This document shows positions 44,417 to 55,143 of a stretch of 64,000 bases of DNA, piece after piece (the stretch's first letter is position 1; the number at the start of each line of letters is the position of its first letter). The notes beneath the pieces are model-generated. The model was not told the DNA's origin and searched no databases. It worked only from the letters and a program-made list of their open reading frames with translations. The stretch covers positions 62,001-126,000 of the forward strand of contig JAPYXD010000045.1 in the NCBI GenBank assembly GCA_030998225.1. Direction: 5' to 3'. A program made the translations under genes and the position numbers. Source of the stretch: Diplolepis rosae (Eukaryota > Arthropoda > Insecta > Hymenoptera > Diplolepididae).

Positions 44417-44481
44417 TGGAGCGGGTTGAAACAGCGACTTTCAACCCTAGGGTTGAAAATCGTAGTTTCAACCCGCTCTAC
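44417..44481. repeat. Near-perfect 65-bp palindrome
   Basis: GAGCGGGTTGAAACAGCGAC is mirrored on the right around a central CAACCCTAGGGTTG; it could extrude as a cruciform. Confidence 0.7.
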
Positions 44482-45697
44482 AGGTACCGAAAATCGGATT
44501 TTCAAAGGAGGCGCTATGAAAAAAATGTTGCTGAATATAGAATTGTTCGAAAATTTGCATTCACAAAATTGTAAATGCATATTCCAGAAAAGCCAGAAAA
44601 TATTTTCGTGGTGTTTGAATCGTTCCAAAATGGTGAATTTTAAGGTTTTTTGAGGGAATAAGAAAATATTGTAGAAGTTTCGAATGAAGAAAATAAATAA
44701 AAGATATGAACTGACTTCAAATTTTGTTTTTATTCTTTTTTGGATGCTTTCTTCGCCCTATTCAGCAAAGTAAATAGAAGGAATTTCAAGTATTGTATAA
44801 GATTCTACATCTGACATGAGGTCTTAAGTCTTAATTGCATATTATCAAGGTAGATACAATGGATTGCCTAAAACTTCAAGTTTATTTACAAGGCTCAATT
44901 TAGAATCTCAGCTAAATTCGGATTTTTCTTTAATGATGCTTTTTTTAAATTCTACTTTCTTTGATACTGATTATTTGAGAATGTGTGTACAACTTAGTTT
45001 GAAATTTATATGCTGGTCTATTAATAATCGATATCTTATTTCGTGTGGCCGAAAGTTGGTTTAAAAAAGTAAGGTAGGAATCGGGTAAGTGTGTCATGGC
45101 CTTGAAATTAAACTAATAAAAAAGTATTTAATCGGGTTTAGAATATTTTCTCGTACATTCTAATAGAATTCATTTAAGTGTATAAAATTAATTTTTCTAT
45201 AATTTAGTGTAGAGTTGTAAGGTGTACAATTTCATTGTGCTTGAAAAATTATTAATGAAATTATGTTTTGTACGGCTTTCTCTTTTATTGTACAGAGTTT
45301 TATTATGTAAAGTTCATTTAAATTTCTAAAATCAAAATTATTATGTCTTGTTTCAGTTGTAGAGTTTTATGGTATAGGATTAACTCTGGTGAGTTAGTAA
45401 TAGTATATTATGCGCCTTAAAGGTGTGCAAAAAGATTCGATTTTCGATCCGATATTGGCCTCCGTCGAATATTCGACATTCGATAAGCCGTCCGTCCAAT
45501 GTCGAATATTAGACATCTGAAGCGCCCTTCTTCGGATGTCGGATTTTCGACATTCGATTAGCCGTCCATCGAATGAGGGTTATTACGCGACGAGGGACAA
45601 TGCTCGCAGGAGATCGAAGCCGAGGCGCGATCAGTGCTGCGAGCATTTTAAGCGAGTCTCGTAATTACCCGAATTGTGTGCATTGGCATGTATTCTA

Positions 45698-45911
45698 TTT
45701 TATGTGCCTTCGGCGCATATACGAGTTTTTATGCGTACACTCGAATCCAATCTGAAAAGGTCGAAATTGCCGTTATTATCGCCCATCGTATCGTAATAGG
45801 CGCATGCGCAGTTCAATTTTTACATTACATTCCTCTGTATCGTAATACACAACACTACACTACTCTCAGCTGTAGCATAAAAACGCGTTAATGCGCCGGA
45901 GGCACATAAAA
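45698..45911. mobile_element. Small MITE nested in hAT
   Basis: Ends TTTATGTGCCTTCGGCGCAT and inverse (ATGCGCCGGAGGCACATAAA). The interior word TACACTCGAATCCAATCTGA is repeated at 60383, where a second copy is nested in another hAT-like element. Confidence 0.55.
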
Positions 45912-46443
45912 ATTTTAAAATTGTTAAATATATATAACTGTATAGTCCCTGTGCGTATAATTATTTGTCTCGAGCTTTCAGGCGTTTCAAATTTCATTTT
46001 GTAGTTATTTTATTAAAGACAAATTACGTTGCCTGACTCTTCAAACAATTTTAATACACATTCTTGACATGTATAAAACGCATAAGACAAAAACAAATTC
46101 TTTCGAATCACCATTCCGATATGATAAACTAATAATATATATATATATATATATATATATTGTGTAATGTCTGATTAAAAATTACAAACTACATTCTGCG
46201 CCGGTTGAATCCTAAATATCCGACATTCGATCGGACGCGCTTCGGATGTCGAATATTCAACATTCGACGTGCGGCTGATCGAATGTCGAAAATCCGACTG
46301 TCGAAGAAGCGTGCTTCGGGTGTCTAATACTCGACATTCGACGAGCGGCCGATCGAATCGAAAAAATCCGATCCAGCAAATGAGGCGAATCGAATCGAAT
46401 CTGCGACATTCGATCCGACAGAATGCACACGTCTAGTCCACAT

Positions 46444-46984
46444 ATGAAGTAATCGGTGTTCGGCTAATATTCAGCCCTTCCACTTCCTCACGTTATCTAC
46501 CGTAATTTTTTTGCTATCTCCCCCCCCCCCCCCCCAGTTTCACCTTACTTTTTTAAACAATAAAAATTTACATATAGTGGTAGAAGGTACCTCAAAAAAT
46601 CAATTTTTTTTCAAATTGTTTTATGAAAAATGTAAATGCTTTACTCTTAACTACACATTTTACGTACAAAATTCTATACATGTCCAAATGAAGGATTCTC
46701 ATACGAGCTGTTATTATCCATACACAACGAAATAAATTGCACGCTTCAGAATTTGTCGATAACATTTTTTTTAATGTTATAGAACAACACTACTTGTACA
46801 CTCAATTTGTGAAATGTAGAACTTAATGTAACTAAATAATATTTATACGCACGCGTAGCATGTATTGTCTATCACGCACGTGTTTAGAGTACCATTCTTG
46901 TGAAGAAGTGAGTGTTACGAATTGTTATTTCTAAAAATTTGGATCAACGTACTCTGCCATAAAGATTCGTTCATCAATGATCGT
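46444..46984. other. No gene; C homopolymer
   Basis: Contains a run of about 18-19 cytosines at 46520-46538. Just left of this interval, inside the hAT, is a TA microsatellite at about 46136-46161. No gene is supported. Confidence 0.5.
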
Positions 46985-47757
46985 ATTGCTTCATATTTCA
47001 GCTAAAATTGTACAGCTTTTTCTAAATGTTGTATTTTTAGTTCTGTGTCTATCATCCGTCTATTCTGATCAAGATTTCTTTCACACAAGTCATGGGTAAG
47101 TATTACTCTGGCAAATTTTCTGCTAGGAGGGGCCATCTTTCATTTCATTCTATTAAATGTGCTTCTGCCTGAAACATTCGTGAAAATAATTAAAACGTCG
47201 AGGTTGCATTCTTGGAAGAGCTTTATTGCGTTTATGATCACTTTTGGAAATCTAGGATTTTCATTTAACCAAGCATTTACATTTTGGATCAATTTATATT
47301 GCTTAGCCACGGCCCAATCATGGTCTAGTAATGACACTGAATAGTCAATGTACATCAACAATGGTGCCTGCTTATTCGTCGCTACCACACTTATTGATAC
47401 TCGAGCCTTGTAGTCTTGTGAAAGAAGGCTTAATTGGTAAGTTCCTAGGATCGATGCTATTGCTTCCAGATTCCTAATAATCGCAATGCAGAAGTGCTGG
47501 TCTAGGTAAGCTTTGTGATGATTCATCTTCAGTATGACTTAATTTAACTGACGCAGTGTCAACATCATGGTCGGACTGATCGATCATCGGTTTCTCTGAT
47601 ATTACAAGACTCTGGATTTTGTTCTGTGGATTTTTTAATAATGTCTTTTATGCTATCTCAATATTTTTTAGCATACTTATCATGCATTCCCTTATTGGTT
47701 AAAGACTTCTTGCAAGATTCAATCTCTTTTTTGGGTGCATTCTGACGCTAAAGCAGA
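46985..47757 (-). pseudogene. Transposase-like relic of a recurrent arthropod repeat protein
   Basis: The open part (47526-47140) includes LSLLSQDYKARVSISVVATN, KQAPLLMYIDYSVSLLDHDW, NENPRFPKVIINAIKLFQEC and VLIIFTNVSGRSTFNRM. A TGA interrupts the frame, which then resumes with KMAPPSRKFARVILTHDLCE. Upstream on the same strand, KKEIESCKKSLTNKGMHDK and VDTASVKLSHTEDESSQSLP are further pieces. I recognise the block order as a multi-copy protein seen in arthropod genomes, with Asp and Glu positions compatible with an RNase-H-fold transposase, but I have no firm family name. The copy is frameshifted and lacks the middle of the catalytic region. Confidence 0.45.
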
Positions 47758-47760
47758 TTC

Positions 47761-47896
47761 TCGACATCAAAATCACCGCTTTTGAAGCGTTGAAACCACT
47801 CACGACATGTTCTTTCACTAAGAGTAGCCTCACCGTAAGTACTTGAGAGTATTCGATGAGCCTCAGCCACAGTTTTCTTCAAATGAAAGCAGAAAA
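47761..47896 (-). pseudogene. Isolated mariner N-terminal helix-turn-helix
   Basis: Minus strand reads LKKTVAEAHRILSSTYGEAT, LSERTCREWFQRFKSGDF and DVENLL before a TAG. This is the first HTH of a mariner transposase, and the part missing from the mellifera-type copy at 49145. It abuts the transposase-like relic on its left with no recognisable mariner DNA beyond about 45 codons, giving a mosaic junction near 47760. Confidence 0.7.
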
Positions 47897-48374
47897 TCAG
47901 AAAACACTGCGTCTACCCTGCCTACCATTACTTCCTACTCAACGACCCTCAGCATATGGACTAAAACTATGATAGGAAATATATCAGGCTTATTATTATA
48001 CCCCTTATTATGCACACAAAAAATGTAATGTTTCATAAATTTGGTATTTCTATAACTATTTAAGGCCATGGATCAATTGAATTATTCAACGTTGATAACT
48101 GCATTTGCATTCTTTAAGGTTATCCAAAAATTATTAAATAATAGTGTTGAGTACGAATAATTCTACTTAAATTTATAGTAAAATGCCTCTAAAGAATTCA
48201 CTAATTTAAATTGTTTTTGTATCTGGGATCGCTTTGTCCCTCCCCTCTGACGGAGGAGGCTGTACCCGCTTAACCAACAGAAAATCAACCGTGAACTGAT
48301 TATACGTCAGGGATAAAAGAAGAATTATTTGCAATAATTTAAGCCTAAAATTACCAATTTAACAATTTTATTCA

Positions 48375-48406
<32 letters not shown>

Positions 48407-48897
48407 AGATTTTGGGGATGATGCCCTACTTACTCTTACAGCAGACTTATACTGCCACTCCTGGAAAGAGAAAGAGAGATGCTCCTCTGGATTCCTTGAT
48501 TTCTGAGAATGGGCGGATGATATTTCTTGTTGTAATCGTTGGCCAAAAAGGCAACTCTAGTTTTTTTAGTTTGCAGTCCGCAGTGTCCGCACACGATTAG
48601 ACACAGACGAAAAAAAACACCGTTCTTGCAACTTATTAATTTGGTCTTGATTAGAGGAAATAACAGTTAGCCTTTAACCAGAAAAGGACTGAAGCCTTTC
48701 AAATTCACCCTTTTCACTGCTTTAATTTTTTGATCAATCCTAATTTAAATATTTTACGAAAAGTTATGATTACCGTTTTGAGATTCGGTAGCATCAATCT
48801 TTCTGTGATTTCTCGCTGCTTTGTGCCGGTTTCTGGTTTTAAGAAAACTGCAAAACTTTAATTTGTACCTCAATTAATCTGCTGAAGATTTTCTTTG
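47897..48897. other. No gene recognised
   Basis: AT-rich, with a TA microsatellite at about 48383-48405. No coding region is supported. Confidence 0.4.
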
Positions 48898-48980
48898 ACG
48901 TACGCCCGATGCGATTCCTGAAAATTTATTACTAGATGGCCTTTTACGAGTTATTATCTTCAAAAATAGGTAATCGACCG
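48898..48980. repeat. Repeat copy preserving the mariner pre-insertion site
   Basis: This segment (CGATGCGATTCCTGAAAATT ... TTACTAGATGGCCTTTTACG ... GAGTTATTATCTTC) is repeated at 49119-49144 plus 50154-50192, where a mariner splits it. It shows the uninterrupted target TTAC-TA-GATGG. Confidence 0.7.
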
Positions 48981-49144
48981 TTCACGATCAAGCGAATTCG
49001 ACCTTTGAAATGGTCCGCCGAAAATGCATATATTAAAAATATGTTTTTATATATTTTAGTATATCTTATATATTTTGCTCTCGACGAATAAAGACTTTTA
49101 TTATTAACGTCCGCCTGATGCGACTTCCCAAAAATGTATTACAA

Positions 49145-50153
49145 TTGGGTTGGCAACAAAGTCATTTCGTTTTTTTTCATGATTTTCAAAGCAAGTTTAT
49201 TAATATAAATAACAAACATTGATCAATTATGTATTGACCATTTTGTTTGATGACCTTTTGCCATCTTTCAGACAGCTTCATAATTCCGCTTTCTTAGAAA
49301 GTTTGGTTCTTAGGGGCAAAAAACTGAATCAACTCATTTTTGTCAGTCTCATTTGAATCGAATGTTTTTCCATTTAAATGGTTTTGAAGTGAAAGGAATA
49401 AATGATAATCGGATGGTGCAAGGTTAGGACTAAACGGTGGATGAGGCATCACTTCCCAGCCTAACTCCAATAATTTTTTGCAAGTGACCAAAGATGTATG
49501 TGGTCTGGCGTTATCTTGATGGAAGATGACACCCTTACGAGTTTCCAGTTCTGGCCACTTTTCCTTGATTTTTTTGTCCAATATCATTAGCTGGCGACAG
49601 TAGACATTCGAATTGATAGTTTGGTTCCTTGGGAGCATCTCAAAATAAATAATACCTTTGAAATCCCACCAAACACTCAGCATAATCTTCTTTTGATGAA
49701 TATAGGCTTTTGATGTCGATTGTGCAGGCTCATCTCGCTTGCTCCATAATCTTTTTCGCACGACGTTATCGTAAACAACCCATTTTTCATTGCCTGTTAT
49801 GATTCGCTTTAAAAATGGATCGGTTTCGTTACGTTTCAGCAGTGAATCGCAAATTGAAATTCGTTTGGTGAGTTGAATTTCGTTCATTTTGTGAGGAACC
49901 CAAATATCGAGTTTATTAACGTAACCAAGTTGTTTTAAATGTCTTTCAACGCATGTATGTGATATGTTAAGCTTCTCTGTGATCTCTCGTGTCGTACTAG
50001 GTAGGTTATTTTTTATCATTGCTTTGATTTTGTCGTCGTCAACTTCAGTTGGGCGTCCAGAGCGCGGTCTGAAGTTTGCAATGAACAAGGACGACTTCGA
50101 ACGGCTAAAGTCATCTAGTGGAAAAAAGCTGAATGACTTTGTTGCCAACCCAA
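49145..50153 (-). mobile_element. Mellifera-type mariner, internally deleted
   Basis: Inverted ends TTGGGTTGGCAACAAAGTCA begin at 49145 and end at 50153. The 1009-bp length is about 0.3 kb short of normal because the first HTH region next to the right TIR is deleted. The flanks are AA on the left and TT on the right, although the paralogous empty site has TA. Confidence 0.85.
49200..50148 (-). pseudogene. Mellifera-type mariner transposase, inactivated
   Basis: The 284-codon frame (50148-49294) starts within the TIR at a TTG, so its nominal N-terminus is not genuine. It contains the second HTH (STTREITEKLNISHTCVERH), linker WVPHKM, then TGNEKWVVYDN, HQDNARPH and LAPSDYHLF with 34 residues between the last two Asp. 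The first catalytic Asp (TGDEKW in active mariners) is Asn. A stop after PKNQTF at 49294 interrupts the frame, which continues as ESGIMKLSERWQKVIKQNGQ. The first HTH is deleted. The protein cannot catalyse transposition. Confidence 0.9.
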
Positions 50154-50192
50154 TTGATGGCCTTCTACGAGTTATTATCCTTATCTGGTAAT

Positions 50193-50599
50193 CGAAGATC
50201 GCGCGTTTCGAACCGCGGGCGGCTATGATGAAGGAAACTCTGTTTTCTTACTACTCTAAGGTCTGATCGGTATCGGGACGCTTAGAGGGCCGGGAATTTG
50301 ATTTTGCCTCGATCTGTTCCACTGGCTCATCGCGAGGTGAACATGGTAGGATCTTTCGATGATTAAGGAATCTATGATTGGACAAAGGTAATAATAATAG
50401 GACGGATTTAGGAATTTGCACAAATGCTGATATGGCTGTTGCACCATTTGCTGATTTTTAGATGGCAAATATTTCTCCCCTCTTTCTACACCGATCGTGA
50501 AAAAGGAAATGCGCTTATCGATTTTTAATATTTCATGCATGGTAATCAAATTGTAGAAACGATTTTAGTTTCCAATATATTTCAGAGTAAGTTGAAATA
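50193..50599. other. No gene recognised
   Basis: Mixed-composition DNA, GC-richer at 50200-50340. A 97-codon minus-strand frame here has no recognisable domain. Confidence 0.4.
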
Positions 50600-51350
50600 T
50601 TGGATCTATAACTTAATTCGTGCGGTTTGCTAAGAGATGGCGTAATTTGATTATTATTCCATCGTTCCAATATTCCGAACATGCGTTGGAAAGCTACTGT
50701 CATTGTGCGTCTTTTTCAGTATATGTCATATATATCATATGTGAAACCCAGCCAACCAGCCAACCAGCCAAAACAACGGCAAAGCCGAATATCCATGGCG
50801 CGAAGGTAATACTCTGTATTTGGTGGGATCAGAAGGGTGTGCTGTATTATGAGCTGCTAAAACCGTGTGAAACCATCAATGGAGAATGCTACCGAACATA
50901 ATTAATCCGTTTACAGAAAGCAATAGCCGAAAAACGCCCGGAATATGCGACCAGACACGAGGCAATAATTTTCCTTCATGACAACGCTCGGCCCCATGTT
51001 GCTATTCCGGTTAAGAACTATTTGGAAAACAGTGGATGGGAAGTTTTACCCCACCCACCTTATAGCCTAGACCTTGCCCCTTCTGACTACCTTTTGTTCC
51101 GGTCGATGCAGAACGCCCTCACTGGAATACGGTTCACATCTGAACAGGGTATCAAAAATTGGCTTGATTCATTCTTGGCCGCCAAGCCGGCGCAGTTCTT
51201 TTGGGATGGAATCCACAAATTACCAGAAAGATGGGAAAAAGTCATAGCTTCAGATGGGCAATACTTTGAATAATACCATTGTACATGTTTTTCTTAAATA
51301 AACGTTCAAATTTTGAAAAAAAAACCGCACGAATTAAGTTATAGATCCAA
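50600..51350 (+). mobile_element. Internally deleted copy of the 21.5 kb mariner
   Basis: Ends TTGGATCTATAACTTAATTC and inverse are flanked by TA (50598-50599; 51351-51352). The 5' leader and the 3' half are closely similar to 21484-22768, but roughly 530 bp encoding the N-terminal DNA-binding domain are missing. The junction near 50735-50775 contains short CCAGCCAA repeats. Confidence 0.85.
50758..51271 (+). pseudogene. Mariner transposase C-terminal half
   Basis: The frame reads PAKTTAKPNIHGAKVILCIW to GECYRT, then a CAA-to-TAA stop, then LIRLQKAIAEKRPEYATRHE, LHDNARPHVAIPVKNYLENS, LAPSDYLLF and on to PERWEKVIASDGQYFE. It keeps the second and third catalytic Asp with DD34D spacing and an intact C-terminus, but has lost both HTH units, the WVPHEL linker and the first Asp. 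Where the 21.5 kb copy has a stop after RSM and a C-terminal shift, this copy is intact, so the lesions are independent. Confidence 0.85.
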
Positions 51351-51352
51351 TA

Positions 51353-52340
51353 TATTTAATTAGTCTAGGCTTATAATCATTATATGGATTAATAGATTTA
51401 ACATAATCATTTAAGTATTCGGATGATTCTTAGGTTTTAGTCACAAAAATACGTGAGCTTTGCTGTGGGAGATCATCTGACTAAAGAATCTAAGCATGTA
51501 TAGGTACACGAAAAGCAGATGTGATTATGGAACGTAGGCTAGTCTCGTGATGTATAGCAGAGCACATCAAGATATTCCTAAGAGACGGGTATATTGGACA
51601 TATGCATGGTTCTCTTTTTCTCTTCTATTCTACTGTAATAACATAATTACAAGTTTGCTATCGTTCATTCTTCTTTCTATTCTATTCTTTCTCTGTTTAT
51701 CCTAATTTTTACATCGCTGCTCTCGTTTTGCACTCATTCTTTGCGTTTCTCTCATTTTATACTTTTATAATCCCCAGTGACTGAGTGCGTGTGCACTCTC
51801 TCTAACAATAAATCTATATAATAAAAAATTAATGCATCTGAAAAACAAAAGAAAGAAATATATTTACTGTTAAAAGTTGTATTCAAATTTTCAAAAGTTT
51901 GATTTATGAAATGCATTCAAATAACTCGAACAAGTTAATCTAGAAATTACTCTGCGTCTCAAGACCGGTTGTTGGAATGCACTTAGATTAAGAGCGCTGA
52001 AAAGTGTGCATTTGAACAACTTCTAAAAATCAATTCATATTGCTTAAATTAGATTTTGTGCATCAATCAAAACATTTTCCAAAAATATTGCACACTTTGG
52101 ACCGACCGTAACAATAGTATATTGTGCACCAAGGGTGTTATGGCCACCTTACGCCTATTTTATGAGAGATAATTCTTCGTTTACCAACCGCGAAATGAAT
52201 TGTATTGGGGGTACGAAATTATAATATAACTTGAACCATTTACTGGATTTTATTAATGTCGTGTTTGCACACTTTTTTACACAAAAGAAATTATGCATGG
52301 AATCATGACTGATTATTACTATTATGATTTTATTTTGTAG
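51353..52340. other. Upstream intron or leader of the host gene
   Basis: No coding motif. Pyrimidine-rich around 51600-51780. A lone TAGTATATTGTGCACCAAGG end (near 52113) matches the foldback family at 765. The interval ends in an acceptor-like tract TTTTATTTTGTAG. Confidence 0.45.
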
Positions 52341-52714
52341 GATGATATTAGACCCTAAGACGCATAGTTTACATAGTGATTACGGAAGTTTCGATAAATT
52401 AACAGGAAGTACAGAAGGAGACGGAAGTAACGTCGACACAATTGTTGATGGAAGTCATAGTGGAATGGCCCAGTCTAGTGATGTTTATCAAAGACAACCT
52501 CTACTCCCTAGTGCACCAACTAAGAGTAAAGACAAATGGGGAGCCTTAAGTTCTAGTTCTAGTTACTACAATAATGATAAAATCGAAGAGCTGAATCATG
52601 GAAGACTTCCCGGTGTTCCAAATGGTTCCACTAATGGCATCGTTAAGTTAGATATTCCTGCTCCCTTAAGAGACGAACCTCGATATCCAAAAGAAAAATG
52701 GAAAACACTTATTG
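52341..52714 (+). CDS. Host exon, sphingomyelin-synthase-family protein (first coding exon)
   Basis: The exon follows TTTTATTTTGTAG and ends at ATTG|GTAAGT. From the ATG at 52342 it encodes 124 residues plus one base (phase 1). The protein starts MILDPKTHSLHSDYGSFDKL, has a Ser/Asn/Gly-rich cytosolic leader (SSSSSYYNNDKIEELNHGRL), and ends PLRDEPRYPKEKWKTLI. The PKEKWKT block is what I expect just before the first membrane helix of sphingomyelin synthase / ceramide phosphoethanolamine synthase enzymes, which transfer a phospholipid head group to ceramide in Golgi or plasma membrane. Clean codon use, splice sites and no lesions separate it from all other frames here. Later exons with the His-His-Asp active site are not seen. 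Confidence 0.7.
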
Positions 52715-53450
52715 GTAAGTTTCCTAAATAATTATCATGTACTTCGTGAAACTTAATATACATATAAAAATGCTGACTTCCATTCAAAATTATGAGGCTC
52801 AGGCAAAGATCTTATCTAAAATAATTTTTTTCTCTCGTTGTTTAACGTCTTTGCAATGTTCATGTCGTGTTTAGGTAGGCAATAAAGTAAGCTGATTTAT
52901 TTAACCTTTTAGCTGCGGGGAAATTTCAGTACAAATTGACCTCTTATAAAATGCAAAATTTTTACATAAAATTACTGAATATCTCAGATAGAGTCCCCGA
53001 CCTGACTGCTGGTCGATATATCGACCAGCCCCACAGGCAACGTAAAGTGCAATGTAAAAAATTTGTCTCATTTGTCATGCAGGTTTGAGAAGGTATTTCT
53101 ATGTAATTTCACGCGCTGAATATGAAAAAATAGTAAAAAAAATTCCGCAGATACCCTTGACCTCGAAAATTGCCAATTCAAGGTCACATTTTATTTGTAA
53201 TATAAGCCAAGTTTTCAGAATTTTTAGCGCATCAATGACGCTGGAAAGCCATCTCCAACTTTCGCTTATGCAAAAAATGAAATGTGACCTTGACGGTAGA
53301 TTTTCAAGGTCAAGGATACCTCAGTGATTTTTACATTCTCATCATGGATGAGAAGGTATTGGTTTTATGTGAAAAATGACTTTCGAAATTTTCATCAAAT
53401 CTTTACGTTTTGAGACCCCCTGAGTCAGAAAAAATTGTTTTTACGAAAGT
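52715..53450. other. Intron of host gene
   Basis: Begins with a consensus donor. Contains a GTCGATATATCGAC palindrome near 53013 and no supported coding region. Phrases such as TTCAAGGTCAAGG and CATTCTCATCATGGATGAGA have relatives at 54510-54905, indicating a dispersed repeat. Confidence 0.5.
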
Positions 53451-53530
53451 GTCTGTCTATCTGTCCGTCCGTCCGTCCGTCTGTCCGTCCGTCCGTCCGT
53501 CCGTCCGTCCGTCTGTCCGTCCGTCCGTCC

Positions 53531-53568
<38 letters not shown>
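53451..53568. repeat. Tetranucleotide microsatellite (TCCG/TCTG)n
   Basis: Uninterrupted alternation of GTCC and GTCT units over nearly 120 bp. The repetitive 77-codon frame on the minus strand is an artefact. Confidence 0.95.
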
Positions 53569-53769
53569 AGGTCGTGTGCGGCATAACTCTCGATAGAATT
53601 ATCAGATTGAATTGAGCTTTGGTACACTTTATCGGAGCCGAGAAAGTAAGGACAAGTTCGTTAACCAGCCACATCCAATCAAAATTGAGGGGTTAAGCAC
53701 TACTTTTGTGTTTTTGAAAATAATTTTTTGAAAAAATCAAAAATTTCAATACTGGTTTTAGATAGTGCC

Positions 53770-54440
53770 CATAAATCTCTAAAAATTATCCTGATAACAT
53801 TTTTTGATTAAATCAAAATTAGAAATGTTACAGCATATTCAAATTCGAAAAAAGTCAATATCAAAATTCCATTTTCCAGTTAAATTATACGAGATACGAA
53901 AAAACGTTATGATACAATATTATTGAATAAATAAAGTCCTACAAATTTGAATTGTAACATTTTTTCATAAGATGCATATTTTTCTTTTTAATTAAAAAAA
54001 AAACTATTGAAAATCCAAAATTCAATTTTATAACAATAATATGTAAAATAAGAAAAAAACGTAAGAATACAATGTTGTTAGTTTCAAAAAGATCTACAAG
54101 TTTTGTCTCACACAGTTTCTGATAAAAGATATATTTTTCGTTTCAATTCCAAAAAATACGATTAAAATTAAAAAATTCCATTTTTTAGACAAAATATGTG
54201 AGATACAAAAAAAACTTTGAGATGAAAAATTGTTTGGCTAAATAAGGTCTACACATTCTTATCGAGAAATTTCTCGACAGGATGTATATTTTAATTTTTT
54301 GATTTTTAATATTGAAAAAATTCGATTTGTTTCACCAAAATATGTGAGATACGAAATAAGCGTTGTTCTGCAAAATCGTTTCCTTAAATAAAGTCTACGA
54401 TTATTTTTTCTTTTTGAGAGATTTGGATGAAAATAAATTA
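53770..54440. repeat. Degenerate tandem repeat, period about 150 bp
   Basis: The word GTGAGATACGAAAA or variants recurs near 53891, 54044, 54199 and 54346. Each is followed by AAATAAAGTCTAC-like sequence and a T-rich stretch. Confidence 0.7.
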
Positions 54441-54479
54441 TTTTAATCATGTAATTTATTAAAAAGTTACTGAAATGTA

Positions 54480-54800
54480 TACAGAAAATCGAGCGCGAAG
54501 CGCGAGTGTCATGATGAGAATGTGTTCCTTAAGGCCGATAGAGCCTTAAGTAAATTAAATTTCCTGTTTCACTTAAATTCAAAAAGAAATAGAGTGACTT
54601 TGAGAAAATGACTAATTTACATCATCTTTAATATCATTAAATTGGTTTGAGCTTCAGTATTAAATTATAAGAAATAAACTTAAACGTATGCGAAGAGCAC
54701 AAGACCGAGCGCGAAGCGCGAGGTCCAGAAAGAACGGAGCGCGAAGCGCGACGATCGAATCGCGCAATGAGAATGTGCCCGCAAAGCGGGCAGATTTTTT
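54480..54800. repeat. Recurring GAGCGCGAAGCGCGA palindromes
   Basis: Three copies near 54490, 54708 and 54737, and a related GCCCGCAAAGCGGGC at 54778, sit in otherwise AT-rich DNA. No gene is associated. Confidence 0.6.
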
Positions 54801-55143
54801 TCAGTATTTTTTTCGTATTCAGTCCATCAAATTTCGTAGGAAAACATTCTGAAATCCTCGCTTCTACTAGAAATGAAATTTGACTTTAAAATTCCGATTT
54901 TCAAGGTCAACAATGTTTCGAGGAATTTTAAAACTACTTTTTACGTATTTAAAACATCAAATTTTGCCTAAAAAGATTAAATATTTTGTGCAAAAAAATC
55001 TCACAACTAATCACTTTTAATTGAAGTGGGTGTTCTTATGTTTTTAAGACTAGTGATTACAAAATATTTTCATACGATGTTGTTGTTAATAATTGGCTTT
55101 AGGGTCTAGAAATTATAACTCAGGAAGTTACATACTTTCAAAC
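54801..55143. other. No gene; intronic AT-rich DNA
   Basis: Contains a TTCAAGGTCA phrase shared with 53155-53330. The right part may already belong to the Penelope-like 3' region. Confidence 0.35.

Larger units (their letters stand above)
43604..46435. mobile_element. Non-autonomous hAT transposon, 2.8 kb
   Basis: The 8-bp direct repeat GTCCACAT (43596-43603; 46436-46443) flanks ends TAGAGGTGTGCAAAAAG and TAGACGTGTGCATTCTG (inverted). The duplication fits the hAT preference nTnnnnAn. Subterminal regions are packed with CGAATGTCGA/TCGACATTCG words on both sides, and the TIR-like similarity extends about 150 bp to TAATCAGACATAACACA and inverse. No transposase frame is present. A partial internal copy of the left end starts at about 45419. 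Nested inside are small elements at 44242, 44417 and 45698. Confidence 0.75.

Noticed and set aside
46511..46735. 74-codon frame beginning at the C homopolymer
   Set aside because: Proline run comes from the homopolymer; the rest is AT-rich noise.
53441..53674. Arg/Thr/Asp/Gln-repeat protein
   Set aside because: It is the translation of a GTCC/GTCT microsatellite.
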